64,000 nucleotides of DNA from positions 248,001 to 312,000 of the forward strand of contig NZ_VOSM01000003.1 in the NCBI RefSeq assembly GCF_007997015.1. The letters are read 5' to 3'. Shown one piece after another: positions 31,156 to 42,910 of the stretch. Below the pieces are notes generated by a model. It was not told the DNA's origin and made no database searches. It saw only the letters and a program-made list of their open reading frames with translations. Position 1 is the first letter of the stretch; every line of letters starts with the position of its first letter. Position numbers and translations under genes: made by a program. This stretch comes from Lujinxingia vulgaris. GTDB lineage: Bacteria; Myxococcota_A; Bradymonadia; Bradymonadales; Bradymonadaceae.

Positions 31156-32723
31156 CGCAGCGCTTCGAGCGCCGGCGCCGGCACAATGAGCTGGTAGCGC
31201 CCGGCGGAGTCGGTGCGTCCTTCGGCAAGAACGTCGCCAAGATCGGGGTGGGTGAGCTGCACGGTGATTGCGCCGGTGTCGTGCTGCGGGTGCACGAGTT
31301 GCCCACGCACGATGGCGGGAGCCTCCAGACGCCAGAGCAAGGTCGGGGATTGGTCGCTGGCACTGAAGGTCTCGACCTGACGCGGCTGGCCAAGGTTTGC
31401 CGGCGGCACGATCGTGGCGCGATAGTCGCCGGCGGGAATCCGCGCGGCCCAGCTGCCATCCTCAAGCGTTGCGATGCTGCGGGAGAAATCCGACCTCTGG
31501 AGGTGCTCCAGACGAAGGCGCGCTGATGCGATCGGGTCACCCTCATTGGTGACCACGCGCCCGGAGAGGGAAGGGCGAGCATCGAGCTCAAGCGTTGCGC
31601 TCAGGCCATCGAGGAGGTTGACCTCGGTGCTGGTGGCTTCCAGCGCGCTCTCCGCCGGGGGACGCACCTCCAGGGTGTAGGTTCCGGTGAGCAGGCTTGC
31701 GCGCGCACGACCTTCCCCGTCGACGGGGAGAGGACGCTGAAGCTCGCCAATCCCCAGCGGCGCGCGGGCCATAAGCGAATAGGCGGACCAATCTTCGGGC
31801 TCGGCGTCCGGTGGACCTTGCAGCTGGACCTCGAGCTGCAGCAGCTCGATGAGCCAGCTGCCCAGGTGAAAGCGCCCCCCGGTGGTCTCGGGTCCGATCG
31901 CGTCTTCAAAGATCGCAACCGGGATAAGATCGTCGGTCTGGGCGGGGCTGACATGGAGGTCATAGCTGCGGCCGTCGTCAGGCACCCGCAGCGTAAACTC
32001 GCCAAGAGCATTGCTGAGCGCCGAGGAGGTTGTCTGGCGAGAGTCGGGATCGATGCCGATAACGCGCGCGCCGCCCACGGGAAGATCGAGGAGGTCGAGC
32101 GGAAGCCCGGATTGACGGACCAGGGTCCCGCGGATCTCTCGGAGCTCGGAAGTGGCAGGCACCTCAAGGGTTCGCTCGCCATCTTCCCGCGCCGCCAGCG
32201 TACCCAGGTCGTAACGCGGAAGTTCGCTGCTATCGGGCACCAGAAGGATCGCGTAGTCGCCTCGGGCAAGCGTGAGCGTGGCGCGACCCTCGCGCACGCT
32301 GACCTGGCTCTGCGCCTCGGAAACGGTGTTCTCGGGGATGGCGACCAGTGTGGCGCTGCGATCGGGCGACAAACCCTCGATGCTCAGATCGATGGTGATA
32401 AGCGCTTCGACGTCGACCATCGCGCCACCCACCGGCCAGGCCTGAGGTGCGATCGTCTGCGGCGCGATGCGCGACGCGCTCGATGGGAGGATCGTCAGAC
32501 CGTAGCGCAGCGTGGTCTCTGTAACCGGGACCACGCAGAGCTCCTGCTCGCACCGCCGGTCCGAGGGGCATTCCGCATCGCTCTGGCATTCGCCATAACG
32601 CACCGTGGGTTCATCCTCCGGAGGTTGAGGCTCATCGGGCCCCCCGGGGCCGCAGGCGGCGATGGCCAGGCCGGTGAGCAGGCCCCCGAACGCCCGCAAG
32701 GGTCGAGAAAAAGTCTTCTTCAC
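31152..32723 (-). CDS. Lipoprotein with carboxypeptidase-regulatory-like repeats
   Basis: Protein of 523 residues from a GTG at 32723 chosen because GGAGG is just upstream and the GTG overlaps the preceding stop (GTGA). The signal peptide MKKTFSRPLRAFGGLLTGLAIAAC has lipobox IAAC. A Cys-rich unit CQSDAECPSDRRCEQELC comes next, then repeated beta-sandwich-like modules with phrases such as IRGTLVRQSGLPLDLLDLPVGGARV, LSGRVVTNEGDPIASARLRLEH and IVRGQLVHPQHDTGAITVQLTHPDL, typical of carboxypeptidase regulatory-like domains. It is likely a surface structural protein. It ends the signalling operon. Confidence 0.85.
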   Translation of the reverse strand: MKKTFSRPLRAFGGLLTGLAIAACGPGGPDEPQPPEDEPTVRYGECQSDAECPSDRRCEQELCVVPVTETTLRYGLTILPSSASRIAPQTIAPQAWPVGGAMVDVEALITIDLSIEGLSPDRSATLVAIPENTVSEAQSQVSVREGRATLTLARGDYAILLVPDSSELPRYDLGTLAAREDGERTLEVPATSELREIRGTLVRQSGLPLDLLDLPVGGARVIGIDPDSRQTTSSALSNALGEFTLRVPDDGRSYDLHVSPAQTDDLIPVAIFEDAIGPETTGGRFHLGSWLIELLQLEVQLQGPPDAEPEDWSAYSLMARAPLGIGELQRPLPVDGEGRARASLLTGTYTLEVRPPAESALEATSTEVNLLDGLSATLELDARPSLSGRVVTNEGDPIASARLRLEHLQRSDFSRSIATLEDGSWAARIPAGDYRATIVPPANLGQPRQVETFSASDQSPTLLWRLEAPAIVRGQLVHPQHDTGAITVQLTHPDLGDVLAEGRTDSAGRYQLIVPAPALEALR

Positions 32724-33289
32724 AGCGCCTCCGAACACAGACCGGGCCTCAGGCGAAGCTGCCAGCTATGCGAGACCAAAAACCCCTCGGGAGCGACCTC
32801 GACCTCCGAGCCGGTGACGCGCACAAAGCGTCGGTCGGCCACGATCAGCCAGATCGTCTCATCGGCCCGGTCGCGCAGGCGCTCGCTGCAGGGATCGATG
32901 TTTGTGGCCACTCGCTCGTAGACATGGAAGACATCGCGATGGCGCGGATTGCCAGGCACCGCGCTGACTTCGGCCTGCTCCAGAAGTCCGCTATGCTCCC
33001 CCATCCACACGTAATACAGAGCGTCTTCTTCGTTGGGATCAAAGAGCCCCTCAGCGGCCAGCGTGATCTCGCGCGTCGTCTCCACGCGCACCACGTCGAG
33101 CGCCGGTGAGACGAAGTCGCGATCGATGTAAGGGGGCAGGTTCACAGGGGCTTCCTCCACATGCAGTGGCGATCCAACGCAGCCTACAAGAAGCAAAGCC
33201 CATGCCACGCGCCCAAAGCGGCCTCTGAGGTCCGCAGATGGCGACGACGCGGCATGGTCGGCCTGTGAAGTGTCGATAAACTCGGACAT
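32720..33289 (-). CDS. Lipoprotein, 189 residues
   Basis: Predicted lipoprotein: after about 25 polar residues comes VAWALLLVGCVGSPLHV with lipobox LVGC. A shorter GTG start near the hydrophobic segment is possible but lacks a ribosome site. The mature part (about 150 residues) has two Cys and strand-rich segments (LDVVRVETTREITLAAEGLF, DALYYVWMGE, TIWLIVADRRFVRV). GGAG is present upstream of the ATG, 5 bp after the sigma54 activator stop. Function unknown. Confidence 0.78.
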   Translation of the reverse strand: MSEFIDTSQADHAASSPSADLRGRFGRVAWALLLVGCVGSPLHVEEAPVNLPPYIDRDFVSPALDVVRVETTREITLAAEGLFDPNEEDALYYVWMGEHSGLLEQAEVSAVPGNPRHRDVFHVYERVATNIDPCSERLRDRADETIWLIVADRRFVRVTGSEVEVAPEGFLVSHSWQLRLRPGLCSEAL

Positions 33290-33294
33290 CGGTG

Positions 33295-35058
<1,764 letters not shown>

Positions 35059-35130
35059 AGGAACACCGTATCGAAGGGAGAATGTCGTTTCAGAATAAGG
35101 CAGACGCGCCGCACGTGTCAGCTCCCGAAC

Positions 35131-36009
35131 TCAGGGGGCGTCTTCAAGCTCGGGAGGAGGTGCGTCCAGGGTGCGCAGGGTCACGTCCGTCCTATCAAAG
35201 TGGTAGAGGGCGTCGGCGACGCTCAGTCCCCAACCCAGCGCAGCCACAGCGAGCCCGGTCCACTGCAGGGTTTGCCAGCGTCGCGCCTCGTCGTGGGCCG
35301 CGGCGGCGATCAGGCCGCGCCGGTCGCGATAGGCCTCCACCTGCCAGAAGCCGATGAGGTTTGCGGCCAGGCCCAGCGCCTGGGTGGCCGCAAAGACCGA
35401 ACCCCGGATCGGGTGTCCGTTTTGAAACTGACCGGCCCCCATCGGCAGAAGCGTCACCCATGGTGAGCGACGGGTGATGCGTCGCTCGACATAGATCAGC
35501 GGTGAGTCCTCGGGCGATGGCGAGGCGGTGCCAGGGAGGGGAAGTCGCCTCACAAGCGTGCGCTGCAATGCGACCAGATCTGCGGGAAACACCAACGGGT
35601 CGAGCGTGTGGTCGGGGGCCTCAATGACCGAAACCTGGAGCTGCGCTCGGACGTGGGCCATCAGCTCACTGGCGAGCGCAGGGTCGGAGAGCGCCTGGCT
35701 CTCGAAGTAGAGGCCCAGCGCGAGCAGCGCGCGCGCCCGGGCGCGCTCTTCGGCCGGAAGCGCGTGGAAGGCATCGCTGTCGATAAAGGGGGAGAGCAGG
35801 GGGCGCAGGCGCTCAAACTCGGCGCGTCGCAGCGCGCTGAGAGCCTGCTCCAGCGGTGAATCTTCAAGTGATACTTTAAGCGCAGGGTCGGAAGGCTCCT
35901 GCGCATAAGCCGGCAGGACGCAGCCCAGGAAGATGGCGAGCGTCAGCGTAGCGAGCGCAGATCGTCGACCGAGGGTGCTGCGCTCAGCGTTGGGGGACGG
36001 CATCGGCAA
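35131..36009 (-). CDS. DUF5683-like membrane protein with signal peptide
   Basis: Protein of 292 residues. Signal peptide with LATLTLAIFLGCVLPAYA. A helical TPR-like region follows (DSPLEQALSALRRAEFERLRPLL, LPAEERARARALLALGLYFE). The C-terminal region has two membrane helices: LLPMGAGQFQNGHPIRGSVFAATQALGLAANLIGFWQVE and LQWTGLAVAALGWGLSVADALYHF, matching the DUF5683 pattern. The start overlaps the end of the kinase gene by 26 bp and lacks its own ribosome site, implying coupling. Two ATGs at 36009 and 36003 are possible. Role unknown. Confidence 0.8.
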   Translation of the reverse strand: MPMPSPNAERSTLGRRSALATLTLAIFLGCVLPAYAQEPSDPALKVSLEDSPLEQALSALRRAEFERLRPLLSPFIDSDAFHALPAEERARARALLALGLYFESQALSDPALASELMAHVRAQLQVSVIEAPDHTLDPLVFPADLVALQRTLVRRLPLPGTASPSPEDSPLIYVERRITRRSPWVTLLPMGAGQFQNGHPIRGSVFAATQALGLAANLIGFWQVEAYRDRRGLIAAAAHDEARRWQTLQWTGLAVAALGWGLSVADALYHFDRTDVTLRTLDAPPPELEDAP

Positions 36010-37966
36010 GGGAAAGCGCCAGGGAGGAAGTTTGTCCGGGGCGTACGGTCACCGTACGCACAAAGGTGCGGGTGAGGTCATGCCGGCTGGCCACGCGCAC
36101 CTCCAGCTGGCGTTCGGCGAGGGCTTCGTCGGCCCTGCCGAAGGGAACCTCGATGGGGCCGGAGGCCCCGCCGGCGCTGACGACCAGCGGGCTGGTGCGC
36201 TCCTCAAGCCAGACCAGCGCGTCGCGATCGGTCACAAGCTCAATGTAGCCCGGCAGCCAGCTCAGGACAACGCGCTGCGCGCGTTGGCTGGACTCCTCAC
36301 TGACGTCGATCGTGGTTTTTAGAGGCGCACAGCCCGGGCTGGAGGCCTCAAGCTCGATTGTTTCGGCCGGCAGCTCAATGCCGCGGGCTGCCTCGATGGC
36401 CGAGTAACGCTTGCCCGCGATGCTGAGCGTGGCCGCAGCGGGCATAACCCTGAAGCGTTGCTTGAAGGTTTGGGGCGCAGCGGGCGTGTCCTGCGTCGGG
36501 GCATCGACCACCGCCGCCACGGCAGGCACTCTTCTTGTACGCGCCGGCGGAGGGTTTGCGCTGACGCTATCGACACGCGCCAGGTCGGGCGCCGAAGCTG
36601 AGGGGGCCACAGAAGCCGCCGCGCTGCGCCGTGCGTCCTGCAGCGCCGCAAAGACCTCTTCTCGGGGTACAGACCAGTCAACCGGGGGCGCCGGGGCCTC
36701 GGTGGTTTTGGGCTGGGCCAGGGCCTCGTCCGCGTTTCGCTGCGGTGCGAGGTTCCGGGACGAAGCTCTGGCGGCAGGTGCCTCGGAGGTGGGGGATAAG
36801 CCAGCATGCCAGAGCGCTCCGGCGGCAGCGAGCGCCGCCACCGCAGCACCCATCCCGAGCGCCCGGCGTCTGGATCCTTCTTTCTCGCCAGCTCCGGCGT
36901 GAAGCGACGAGAGGCGGCTCAACGCGGCCTGCGAGTCCGGTTGGTAGGCCAGAACGCGCTCAAGCTCGTAAGTTGCTTCCAGGGTTTGGCCCTGCTCGAT
37001 GAGCGCATCGGCGCGCCCCAGGAGCGCGTCGCAGATCGTGTCTTGGAGTGGGGGAAGGTTGTTGGTTTCTGAGGTTCCTGAAGTGTTACTTTTGGTTTTA
37101 TTAATGTGTTGCTTTAGGTGTGGTTGCCATGACACTTCATCGAAGAGGGGCTGAATCTCCTCCAGCGCCGCTCGGGCGTTGGCCGGGCGGTGATCGGGGG
37201 AAACGCTCATCCAGCGGCTGATAAGAAGGCTGAATCGGCGTCCTGCCTCGGGTTGGAGTCGATGCGCGGGGGTATGATCGCCGTGCTCAATCGCGCGCAG
37301 GATCTGCGCCGGGTGCTGCCCCTGGAAGGCGTCTTGCCCGGTGACCAGTCGGTAGAAGGTCGCGCCGATCGAGAAGAGATCACTGGCGACGTCGGCGCGG
37401 CCTCCTTCCATCAGCTCCGGCGCCATATAGGCGGGGCTTCCCAAAAGCGCGCCGGTACGGGTGATGCGGGCCTGGTCGAGGAGGTTGGCCAGCCCGAAGT
37501 CCAGGAGCACCACGGAGGCGTCGCTTCGCACCATGATGTTTTCGGGCTTTAAGTCGCGGTGGATGATGTGGTGCTGATGCGCAACGTCCAACGCTCGAAG
37601 GGTTTTGGCGATCAAGACCCCTGCGAGCTCGGCGGGCAGCGGCCCACAGCGCTCAAGGATCGTGGCGAGCGACTCGCCATCGACGAGCTCCATGACGATG
37701 TAGGCGTCGTCGGTCTGGGGCGACGAGAAGTCGTAAATTTTGACGATGCCCGGGTGGTCGAGGCGCGCGACGGCGCGGGCTTCGCGCTCAAATCGGGCGC
37801 GGTGTTCCGCGACCTTTGCCAGATGCGGATGCAGACGTTTGAGCGCAACCTCTCGGCCCAGGGTGCGGTCGAACGCGCGAAAAACCGTGGCCATGCCGCC
37901 CTGTCCGAGCTCCTCGATGAGCTCATAACGCTCGGCGATCGTCTCGGGCGTGGGGATCGGGCTCAT
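35984..37966 (-). CDS. Membrane Ser/Thr protein kinase (Hanks-type, PEGA-like C-terminus)
   Basis: Intact eukaryote-type kinase: GQGGMATVFR (21-30), Lys43 in VALK, HRDLKPEN (136-143), DFG (156-158), SPAYMAPE (177-184). After the kinase domain (to about 290) there is a TPR-like pair (LIEQGQTLEATYELERVLAYQPDS), a transmembrane segment near 380 (LGMGAAVAALAAAGALWHAG), and a periplasmic part with PEGA-like strands. The ATG overlaps the previous stop (ATGA). An AT-rich coding patch with a Lys/Asn/Thr-rich segment occurs near 37080-37120. Neighbouring FHA proteins are likely targets or readers. Confidence 0.95.
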   Translation of the reverse strand: MSPIPTPETIAERYELIEELGQGGMATVFRAFDRTLGREVALKRLHPHLAKVAEHRARFEREARAVARLDHPGIVKIYDFSSPQTDDAYIVMELVDGESLATILERCGPLPAELAGVLIAKTLRALDVAHQHHIIHRDLKPENIMVRSDASVVLLDFGLANLLDQARITRTGALLGSPAYMAPELMEGGRADVASDLFSIGATFYRLVTGQDAFQGQHPAQILRAIEHGDHTPAHRLQPEAGRRFSLLISRWMSVSPDHRPANARAALEEIQPLFDEVSWQPHLKQHINKTKSNTSGTSETNNLPPLQDTICDALLGRADALIEQGQTLEATYELERVLAYQPDSQAALSRLSSLHAGAGEKEGSRRRALGMGAAVAALAAAGALWHAGLSPTSEAPAARASSRNLAPQRNADEALAQPKTTEAPAPPVDWSVPREEVFAALQDARRSAAASVAPSASAPDLARVDSVSANPPPARTRRVPAVAAVVDAPTQDTPAAPQTFKQRFRVMPAAATLSIAGKRYSAIEAARGIELPAETIELEASSPGCAPLKTTIDVSEESSQRAQRVVLSWLPGYIELVTDRDALVWLEERTSPLVVSAGGASGPIEVPFGRADEALAERQLEVRVASRHDLTRTFVRTVTVRPGQTSSLALSLADAVPQR

Positions 37967-40899
37967 GGCGCGGCAGACTCCGGCGCGCAGAGCAGGGCGG
38001 GGCGCTCGACCTCGGGCCGAGCCGCCAGCAGCGCGGCATCGTCACGCCGCCCGACGATGAGCAGCGCGGCGAGGTGTGCGGACGAGCCAAACTCCGGACT
38101 GGACTCCGAGAGGGAGTTCAGCCAGGCGGCGGCCGCACCGTTGCGAAGTTGCGCGTGCTCTTCAGGCAACTTGAGGGTTTCGCGCTCCGCGTCGTCCAGT
38201 GTGGCGAGGGGTTCGAGGTTGCCTCCAAATACAAGCGCGTCGAGGAAGGCGATGGCCGCTCGTCCCGGTCGGTGGTCGAGCGCGCGAAAGTGCTGGCGGG
38301 CAGCGTAGAGGGCGCGGGCTCCGCTAAAAACATCGCCACGCGAGAGGGCTCGGGTTCCGGCAGCAAAGCCGGCCCGCGCCTCCGCGAGAAGATTGCTGGC
38401 GGTGAGCACCGTAAAGGCCTCACCGCTGACATCTTCCAGCGCCACTCGCCCGGCGAGCTGATGGAGCGAGGCGGGCAGGTGATCTTCGATGTCGAAGTTT
38501 AGCGGGACCAGGCCCACGCAGGCATCCGCAACAGGCTCGCGCCTGGCGATCTCACGAAGCTCCGAGCCCGCATCGGGGTGATCGAAGCCGCGTTTTCCAG
38601 CGCTGCGCTCAAACTCAATGTAGGCCGCGATAAGATCGCGCGCGGCCCGAAGCTCGGGGAGCCCGGGCGAACAGTTGGTCGCACGCACCAGATGATCGCC
38701 GGCCAGCTGAACATGGCCACGTTGTGCGGCGGCGACTGCGAGCGCCAGACTCCAGCGCGCGCAGGTGTCAGCATCTCCCAGCGTGCCGGCGAGTGTGGCT
38801 GCGGCGCTGAGCTCGTCGACGTCGAGGGTCTGGGCGCCGGCCGCGCGATAACGCGCGTCGAGCAGGAGCAGGGCCTGGCGGGTGTAGGGACGCGCGCTGA
38901 CCGGGCGGGCCTCAAGCTCTTCAATGAAACTCGCCGGGCTCTCGCAGAGGGCGTCGATGCCTTCTTCAGCCCACCAGGCAACAAACTCCACCCACTGACG
39001 CCGCTCCCGGCCAAGGAGCGGGCGGTCGCCGCGGCGGGCGGCGTTGGCAAAGTGCCAGCGAAGCGCCTGCGTTCCCTGGCACGTCGGGTCAGGCTCGCTC
39101 GTGACCTCGGCCACCGCTCCCAGGGCTCGCCGGAGCGCTTCTGCGGCGTTTGCGTCATCGGTCAGGGGAAGGAGTGCGATCCATAGCTCGGCGCGCTCTG
39201 CGGGCCTGTGGAGCGTACTGGCGAGGTTTTGTAGTCTGGCGATATCAAAGCTGGTGCGCAGCTCCAGGGTGGGAATGGCTCCCAGCGCGCGCAGCATCGC
39301 GGGGTCATTTTTTTGACGATCGCGCAGGCCGTAGGATGTGGCGGTGCAGGCCTCCAGGCTCATCGCGTCGCAACTACCGGTTGTGTCAGGCTCGAAGATG
39401 GCCTGCCAGAGCGGGAGCGCGCCGGCGACATCAAAGCGGGGGCGCAGCGCGTCCGCGGACTCGACGCCCGGGAGTGTCTGGCCGTGCATGCCGAGCATAG
39501 CCCAGATGGCCAGGGCCCAGTCCTGCTGGTTGTCTTCCTCGAAGCCGACGACGTACTCGCGGTAGGCCAGCCCCTCCGAGGCGCTGCGGGTCGCGTGCGC
39601 GGTGCGTAGCTCGGCCCAGCGGTACCAGGCCAGACGCTCATCATTGCGCCGGCTCCTGGCGAGTTCTTGTTTGCGTGCGCGCTGCTCCAGGTAGCGGTCG
39701 GTCTGGCCGAGCTGGGCGTGAATGATCGCCGCACCATCGAGCAGATCGGGGATGTTGGCGCTGTTCCAGACGTTGCGGCCGGCGTGATGGGCCAGACGCA
39801 GGGCGGCTTCCAGCGAGCCACCGGTCGCCAGGATGTCCATCACACGAAGCGCACGGGCTTCACTCTGCGCGCTGACCGGAAGACGAACGATCGCGCGCTC
39901 GGCCCAGAAGGCGGCCAGCTCCCAGTCACCGACCGCCGCGAAAGCCGCCGAGAGGCTCCACGCGTGGGCCAGGGGGGCATCGACCGGCTGGGGGCTCATC
40001 GCGAAATTGGGCGGTCCGAGCAGGCGATCATCATGGGTCGCCATCAGCGGACGGGTGATGGCGGGCATCTCCACCAGCGTGTGCTCGGCGGAGGGGCAAC
40101 GCACGAGGGCATCGGCGCCGGCCATGAGCGCGCGCGCCTCCATGGCGACCGGGTGTGGCGAGAGAGGTTGAGGAAACTCGGGGGCGTCGACAAAGCGCGC
40201 GGCGCTGCGAGCCGCATCCTCGGGAAGATTGCAATCCGGGCTGAGCGCGATACGCGGCGTGGCCGCGAAGCGGCCGCGGCGGGGGGAGCTGGCGATTGCC
40301 AGCCAGGCGCCCTCTACAGGCTCCCCTTCGAGTTGAACTCCCGCGCCGACGACGTCCACCACAGCGGATCGCCGGTAAGGAAGATGCATGACCCCCGCAT
40401 CGGCACTTCTGAGGCGAAGGCTGGAGGTTGCCGCGTCGACTTCGAAGAGCGACCAGCGCGTGCCCGCGGGGGCCTCACACGCCTCGGCGGTGAAGGGGCC
40501 CTGGCCGCGGCAAATCCGCCCGGAGGGCGTCGCGTCTGCTGTCACTGGCGAGAGCCGACCCTTGAGCGAGCCGCGCAGCGGCCAGGCGTCGATACGTTGC
40601 AGGCGCAGACGCTCGGACTGAGCGTCAATTACCACGAAGAGGTGATTGCCTTCGTCCCCCTCAAAACGGGCGACGTCTCCAACTTCAAACTCCCATCGCC
40701 AGTCTTCGCCGCGATCGGCCTGCATCGACCAGGTGCCGTCTTCCAGGAGCGTCAGCGCGGCGCTGTCGCTGATGCGATCGTCGGGCTGCACGCGCATCGT
40801 GATGGCAAAATCATCGGCTGCACCTGGTGAGCTTGCGCACCCGACGGTCCCCAGCATGGCGATGAGCAGCAGCGACCCGACCCGACTCCAATTATTCAT
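37963..40899 (-). CDS. Large TPR-like lipoprotein
   Basis: Protein of 978 residues. Signal peptide MNNWSRVGSLLLIAMLGTVGC has lipobox TVGC; the ATG overlaps the stop of the FHA gene (ATGA). An N-terminal beta-rich region (about 25-250) is followed by a long all-helical part with TPR-like repeats (AFAAVGDWELAAFWAERAIVRLP, AATLAGTLGDADTCARWSLALAVAAAQRGHVQLAGDHLVRATN). The 3' end overlaps the kinase start. No enzyme motif is visible. Coupled translation with the FHA protein and kinase suggests that all three act in one envelope signalling unit, inferred from gene order. Confidence 0.85.
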   Translation of the reverse strand: MNNWSRVGSLLLIAMLGTVGCASSPGAADDFAITMRVQPDDRISDSAALTLLEDGTWSMQADRGEDWRWEFEVGDVARFEGDEGNHLFVVIDAQSERLRLQRIDAWPLRGSLKGRLSPVTADATPSGRICRGQGPFTAEACEAPAGTRWSLFEVDAATSSLRLRSADAGVMHLPYRRSAVVDVVGAGVQLEGEPVEGAWLAIASSPRRGRFAATPRIALSPDCNLPEDAARSAARFVDAPEFPQPLSPHPVAMEARALMAGADALVRCPSAEHTLVEMPAITRPLMATHDDRLLGPPNFAMSPQPVDAPLAHAWSLSAAFAAVGDWELAAFWAERAIVRLPVSAQSEARALRVMDILATGGSLEAALRLAHHAGRNVWNSANIPDLLDGAAIIHAQLGQTDRYLEQRARKQELARSRRNDERLAWYRWAELRTAHATRSASEGLAYREYVVGFEEDNQQDWALAIWAMLGMHGQTLPGVESADALRPRFDVAGALPLWQAIFEPDTTGSCDAMSLEACTATSYGLRDRQKNDPAMLRALGAIPTLELRTSFDIARLQNLASTLHRPAERAELWIALLPLTDDANAAEALRRALGAVAEVTSEPDPTCQGTQALRWHFANAARRGDRPLLGRERRQWVEFVAWWAEEGIDALCESPASFIEELEARPVSARPYTRQALLLLDARYRAAGAQTLDVDELSAAATLAGTLGDADTCARWSLALAVAAAQRGHVQLAGDHLVRATNCSPGLPELRAARDLIAAYIEFERSAGKRGFDHPDAGSELREIARREPVADACVGLVPLNFDIEDHLPASLHQLAGRVALEDVSGEAFTVLTASNLLAEARAGFAAGTRALSRGDVFSGARALYAARQHFRALDHRPGRAAIAFLDALVFGGNLEPLATLDDAERETLKLPEEHAQLRNGAAAAWLNSLSESSPEFGSSAHLAALLIVGRRDDAALLAARPEVERPALLCAPESAAP

Positions 40900-41684
40900 C
40901 CCTGATACCGAACCTGCAGCCGCGTGCGGCCGACGCAAAAACAATCGCCGTCGATAAGCTCAACGGCGCCACGAATGCGAATAAAGGTGCCTGACTCGCT
41001 GATAAGGTCGCGCAGGTAAAACTGCCCGTCGCGGCGCTCAAAGCTGGCGTGTGGCGAGGAGAGCAGCTCGTCGTGAGGGAAGTTCAAATCGGCACCCTCG
41101 CGGCCAATCAGCATCGAGTCCACAATAGGGTAAATCCCGCGGATATGCCCTCCCTCAACGTATTCTACGAGACGCGGCGCGGTAGGCAGCTTCGGGGCGC
41201 CCAGGGTGGGTACGGCCTGCGTCGGTCCTGTGTCCCAGCCGGTTCGAAACGCCAGGCGCTGGGCGCCCACGAGGATCTCGTCGCCGTCCTCCATGACAAA
41301 CTCGTCTGCGATGCGCAGGTAGACGCCGTTATGACTTCCCAGATCTTCGAGCACCCAGGCGCCTTGCTCCAGGCTGAGCTGAGCGTGCCAGCGGGAGACG
41401 AAACGATCGTCCAGCGTGAGGTCTGCGCGTTCGCCCCCCAGCAAAAAGCGCGGTCTCTGAAGACGGATGCGCCGCGGTGAACGACCGGGCGACTCGACGT
41501 CCAGAAACGCCGCGGGTTGATGCGTGCGGCCATTCCGGCGCGGGGCCGTGGAGCGTGGTGTGGCGGGAGCGGGTGCAGCCGGGGAGACCGGTGCTGAGCT
41601 CAGCACATGATCATCGGCCACGCTTGAGAAAAGATCGGCGTCGTCGACGTCGAAGGGCAGGCTCTTGTCACGAGAGTCAGACAT
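40896..41684 (-). CDS. Tandem FHA-domain protein
   Basis: Cytoplasmic protein of 262 residues with two forkhead-associated domains that bind phosphothreonine. The first (about 75-150) shows LLGGERADLTLDDRFVSRWHAQLSLEQGAWVLEDLGSHNGVYLR. The second (about 180-260) shows LIGREGADLNFPHDELLSSPHASFERRDGQFYLRDLISESGTFIR. Both hold the G-R/G-x, S-x-x-H and N-G/G-T features. The N-terminus is low-complexity. It is the first gene of the kinase operon and probably recognises phosphorylated proteins made by the kinase. Confidence 0.9.
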   Translation of the reverse strand: MSDSRDKSLPFDVDDADLFSSVADDHVLSSAPVSPAAPAPATPRSTAPRRNGRTHQPAAFLDVESPGRSPRRIRLQRPRFLLGGERADLTLDDRFVSRWHAQLSLEQGAWVLEDLGSHNGVYLRIADEFVMEDGDEILVGAQRLAFRTGWDTGPTQAVPTLGAPKLPTAPRLVEYVEGGHIRGIYPIVDSMLIGREGADLNFPHDELLSSPHASFERRDGQFYLRDLISESGTFIRIRGAVELIDGDCFCVGRTRLQVRYQG

Positions 41685-41786
41685 AGCACGAGGAGAGGGT
41701 GCGGGACGTGCCAGCGCATCGCGCTTTGGGGGGCGCAGCGTCGGCAGTTGTGGGCAGAGAACGCTGGGCCGACGCTAACACAGCGC

Positions 41787-41822
41787 GCGAAGCCGGGACA
41801 ACGCCTCTGCGCCCGGCTTCGC
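41787..41822 (-). terminator. Hairpin downstream of phoH
   Basis: A perfect 11-bp stem, GCGAAGCCGGG (41787-41797) with CCCGGCTTCGC (41812-41822), and a 14-nt loop lies between phoH and the FHA gene. No U-tract follows on either strand, so its role as a terminator is uncertain. Confidence 0.5.
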
Positions 41823-41869
41823 AAGCATGTCTCACCTGAAGACCGCCTCAATCCCCTCGGAACGAAGTC

Positions 41870-42880
41870 TCAGGACTCGTCGGAGGTCGCCCGGTCATTC
41901 GACCGGTCGAGCTCGGCCTGGGCGTTGCGCTCGTAGGCGTCGATGATCTTCTGGACCAGGGGGTGGCGGACCACGTCGTGCTGGGAGAATCGGCAAAACG
42001 CGATGCCCGGGATGTTGTCGAGCACACGCTCCGCCTCCACCAGACCACTCATGCGTTTGGAGGGAAGATCGATCTGGGTGATATCGCCGGTGATGACCGC
42101 GCGGGAGTTAAAGCCGATGCGGGTCAAAAACATCTTCACCTGGGCGTTGGTGGCGTTCTGCGCCTCATCGAAGATGATGAACGCATCGTTGAGGGTGCGA
42201 CCGCGCATAAAGGCCAGGGGGGCAACTTCGACGACCCCGCGCTCGAGCATGGTCTCGGCCTTCTCAAGCTCCACCATGTCGTGCAGCGCGTCGTAGAGGG
42301 GGCGCAGGTAGGGGTTGACCTTCTCGGCCAGGTCGCCCGGCAAGAACCCCAGCTTCTCGCCGGCTTCCACCGCCGGGCGCGTCAGGATGATGCGTTTGAC
42401 GCTTTTGGAGAAGTAGGCCGAGAGGGCCATCGCCATCGCCAGGTAGGTCTTTCCGGTGCCGGCCGGCCCGATGCCGAAGACGACGTCATGCTTGCGGATG
42501 GCGTCGACGTAAGCCTTCTGGGCGAGCCCTTTGGGCGAGATGATCTGGTTGTGTTTGGTGGTCAGGACGCGGTCGGTAAAAATGTCGACCAGGTTGATCT
42601 TCGGATCGCGCACCAGAAGATCGATGGCGCGCCCGACGTCGACGGCGCTTAAGTGATGGCCGCGTTGCCCCAGGGTGTAGAGCTGGCGCAGCACCCGCTC
42701 GGCGACGCGCGCGTCGTTGGCAGCCCCTTCGATATGGGCCTCGGTGCCGCGGGCGCCGATGCGCACGTCGAGGCGCGTTTCAATGAGTTTGAGGAAGGCG
42801 TCGCGGTGGCCGTAGATGTAGCGCGCCACTTCGGCGTCGGCGAACTCCAGGTGAAGCTGAACAAGATCGGTGTCGGACAA
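41870..42880 (-). CDS. phoH: PhoH-family ATPase
   Basis: Cytoplasmic P-loop ATPase (336 residues) often linked to RNA metabolism. It has an N-terminal KH-like domain, Walker A GPAGTGKT (138-145), [34 protein letters not shown], the Walker B DEAQN, and [15 protein letters not shown], all diagnostic of PhoH/YbeZ. The ATG at 42880 follows the upstream gene stop by 30 bp. YbeY normally accompanies this family but is not adjacent here; upstream genes are a small membrane protein and a large membrane protein. Confidence 0.93.
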   Translation of the reverse strand: MSDTDLVQLHLEFADAEVARYIYGHRDAFLKLIETRLDVRIGARGTEAHIEGAANDARVAERVLRQLYTLGQRGHHLSAVDVGRAIDLLVRDPKINLVDIFTDRVLTTKHNQIISPKGLAQKAYVDAIRKHDVVFGIGPAGTGKTYLAMAMALSAYFSKSVKRIILTRPAVEAGEKLGFLPGDLAEKVNPYLRPLYDALHDMVELEKAETMLERGVVEVAPLAFMRGRTLNDAFIIFDEAQNATNAQVKMFLTRIGFNSRAVITGDITQIDLPSKRMSGLVEAERVLDNIPGIAFCRFSQHDVVRHPLVQKIIDAYERNAQAELDRSNDRATSDES

Positions 42881-42910
42881 CGGAGGCGACCTCTCGCAAT
42901 GGGAGCGAAC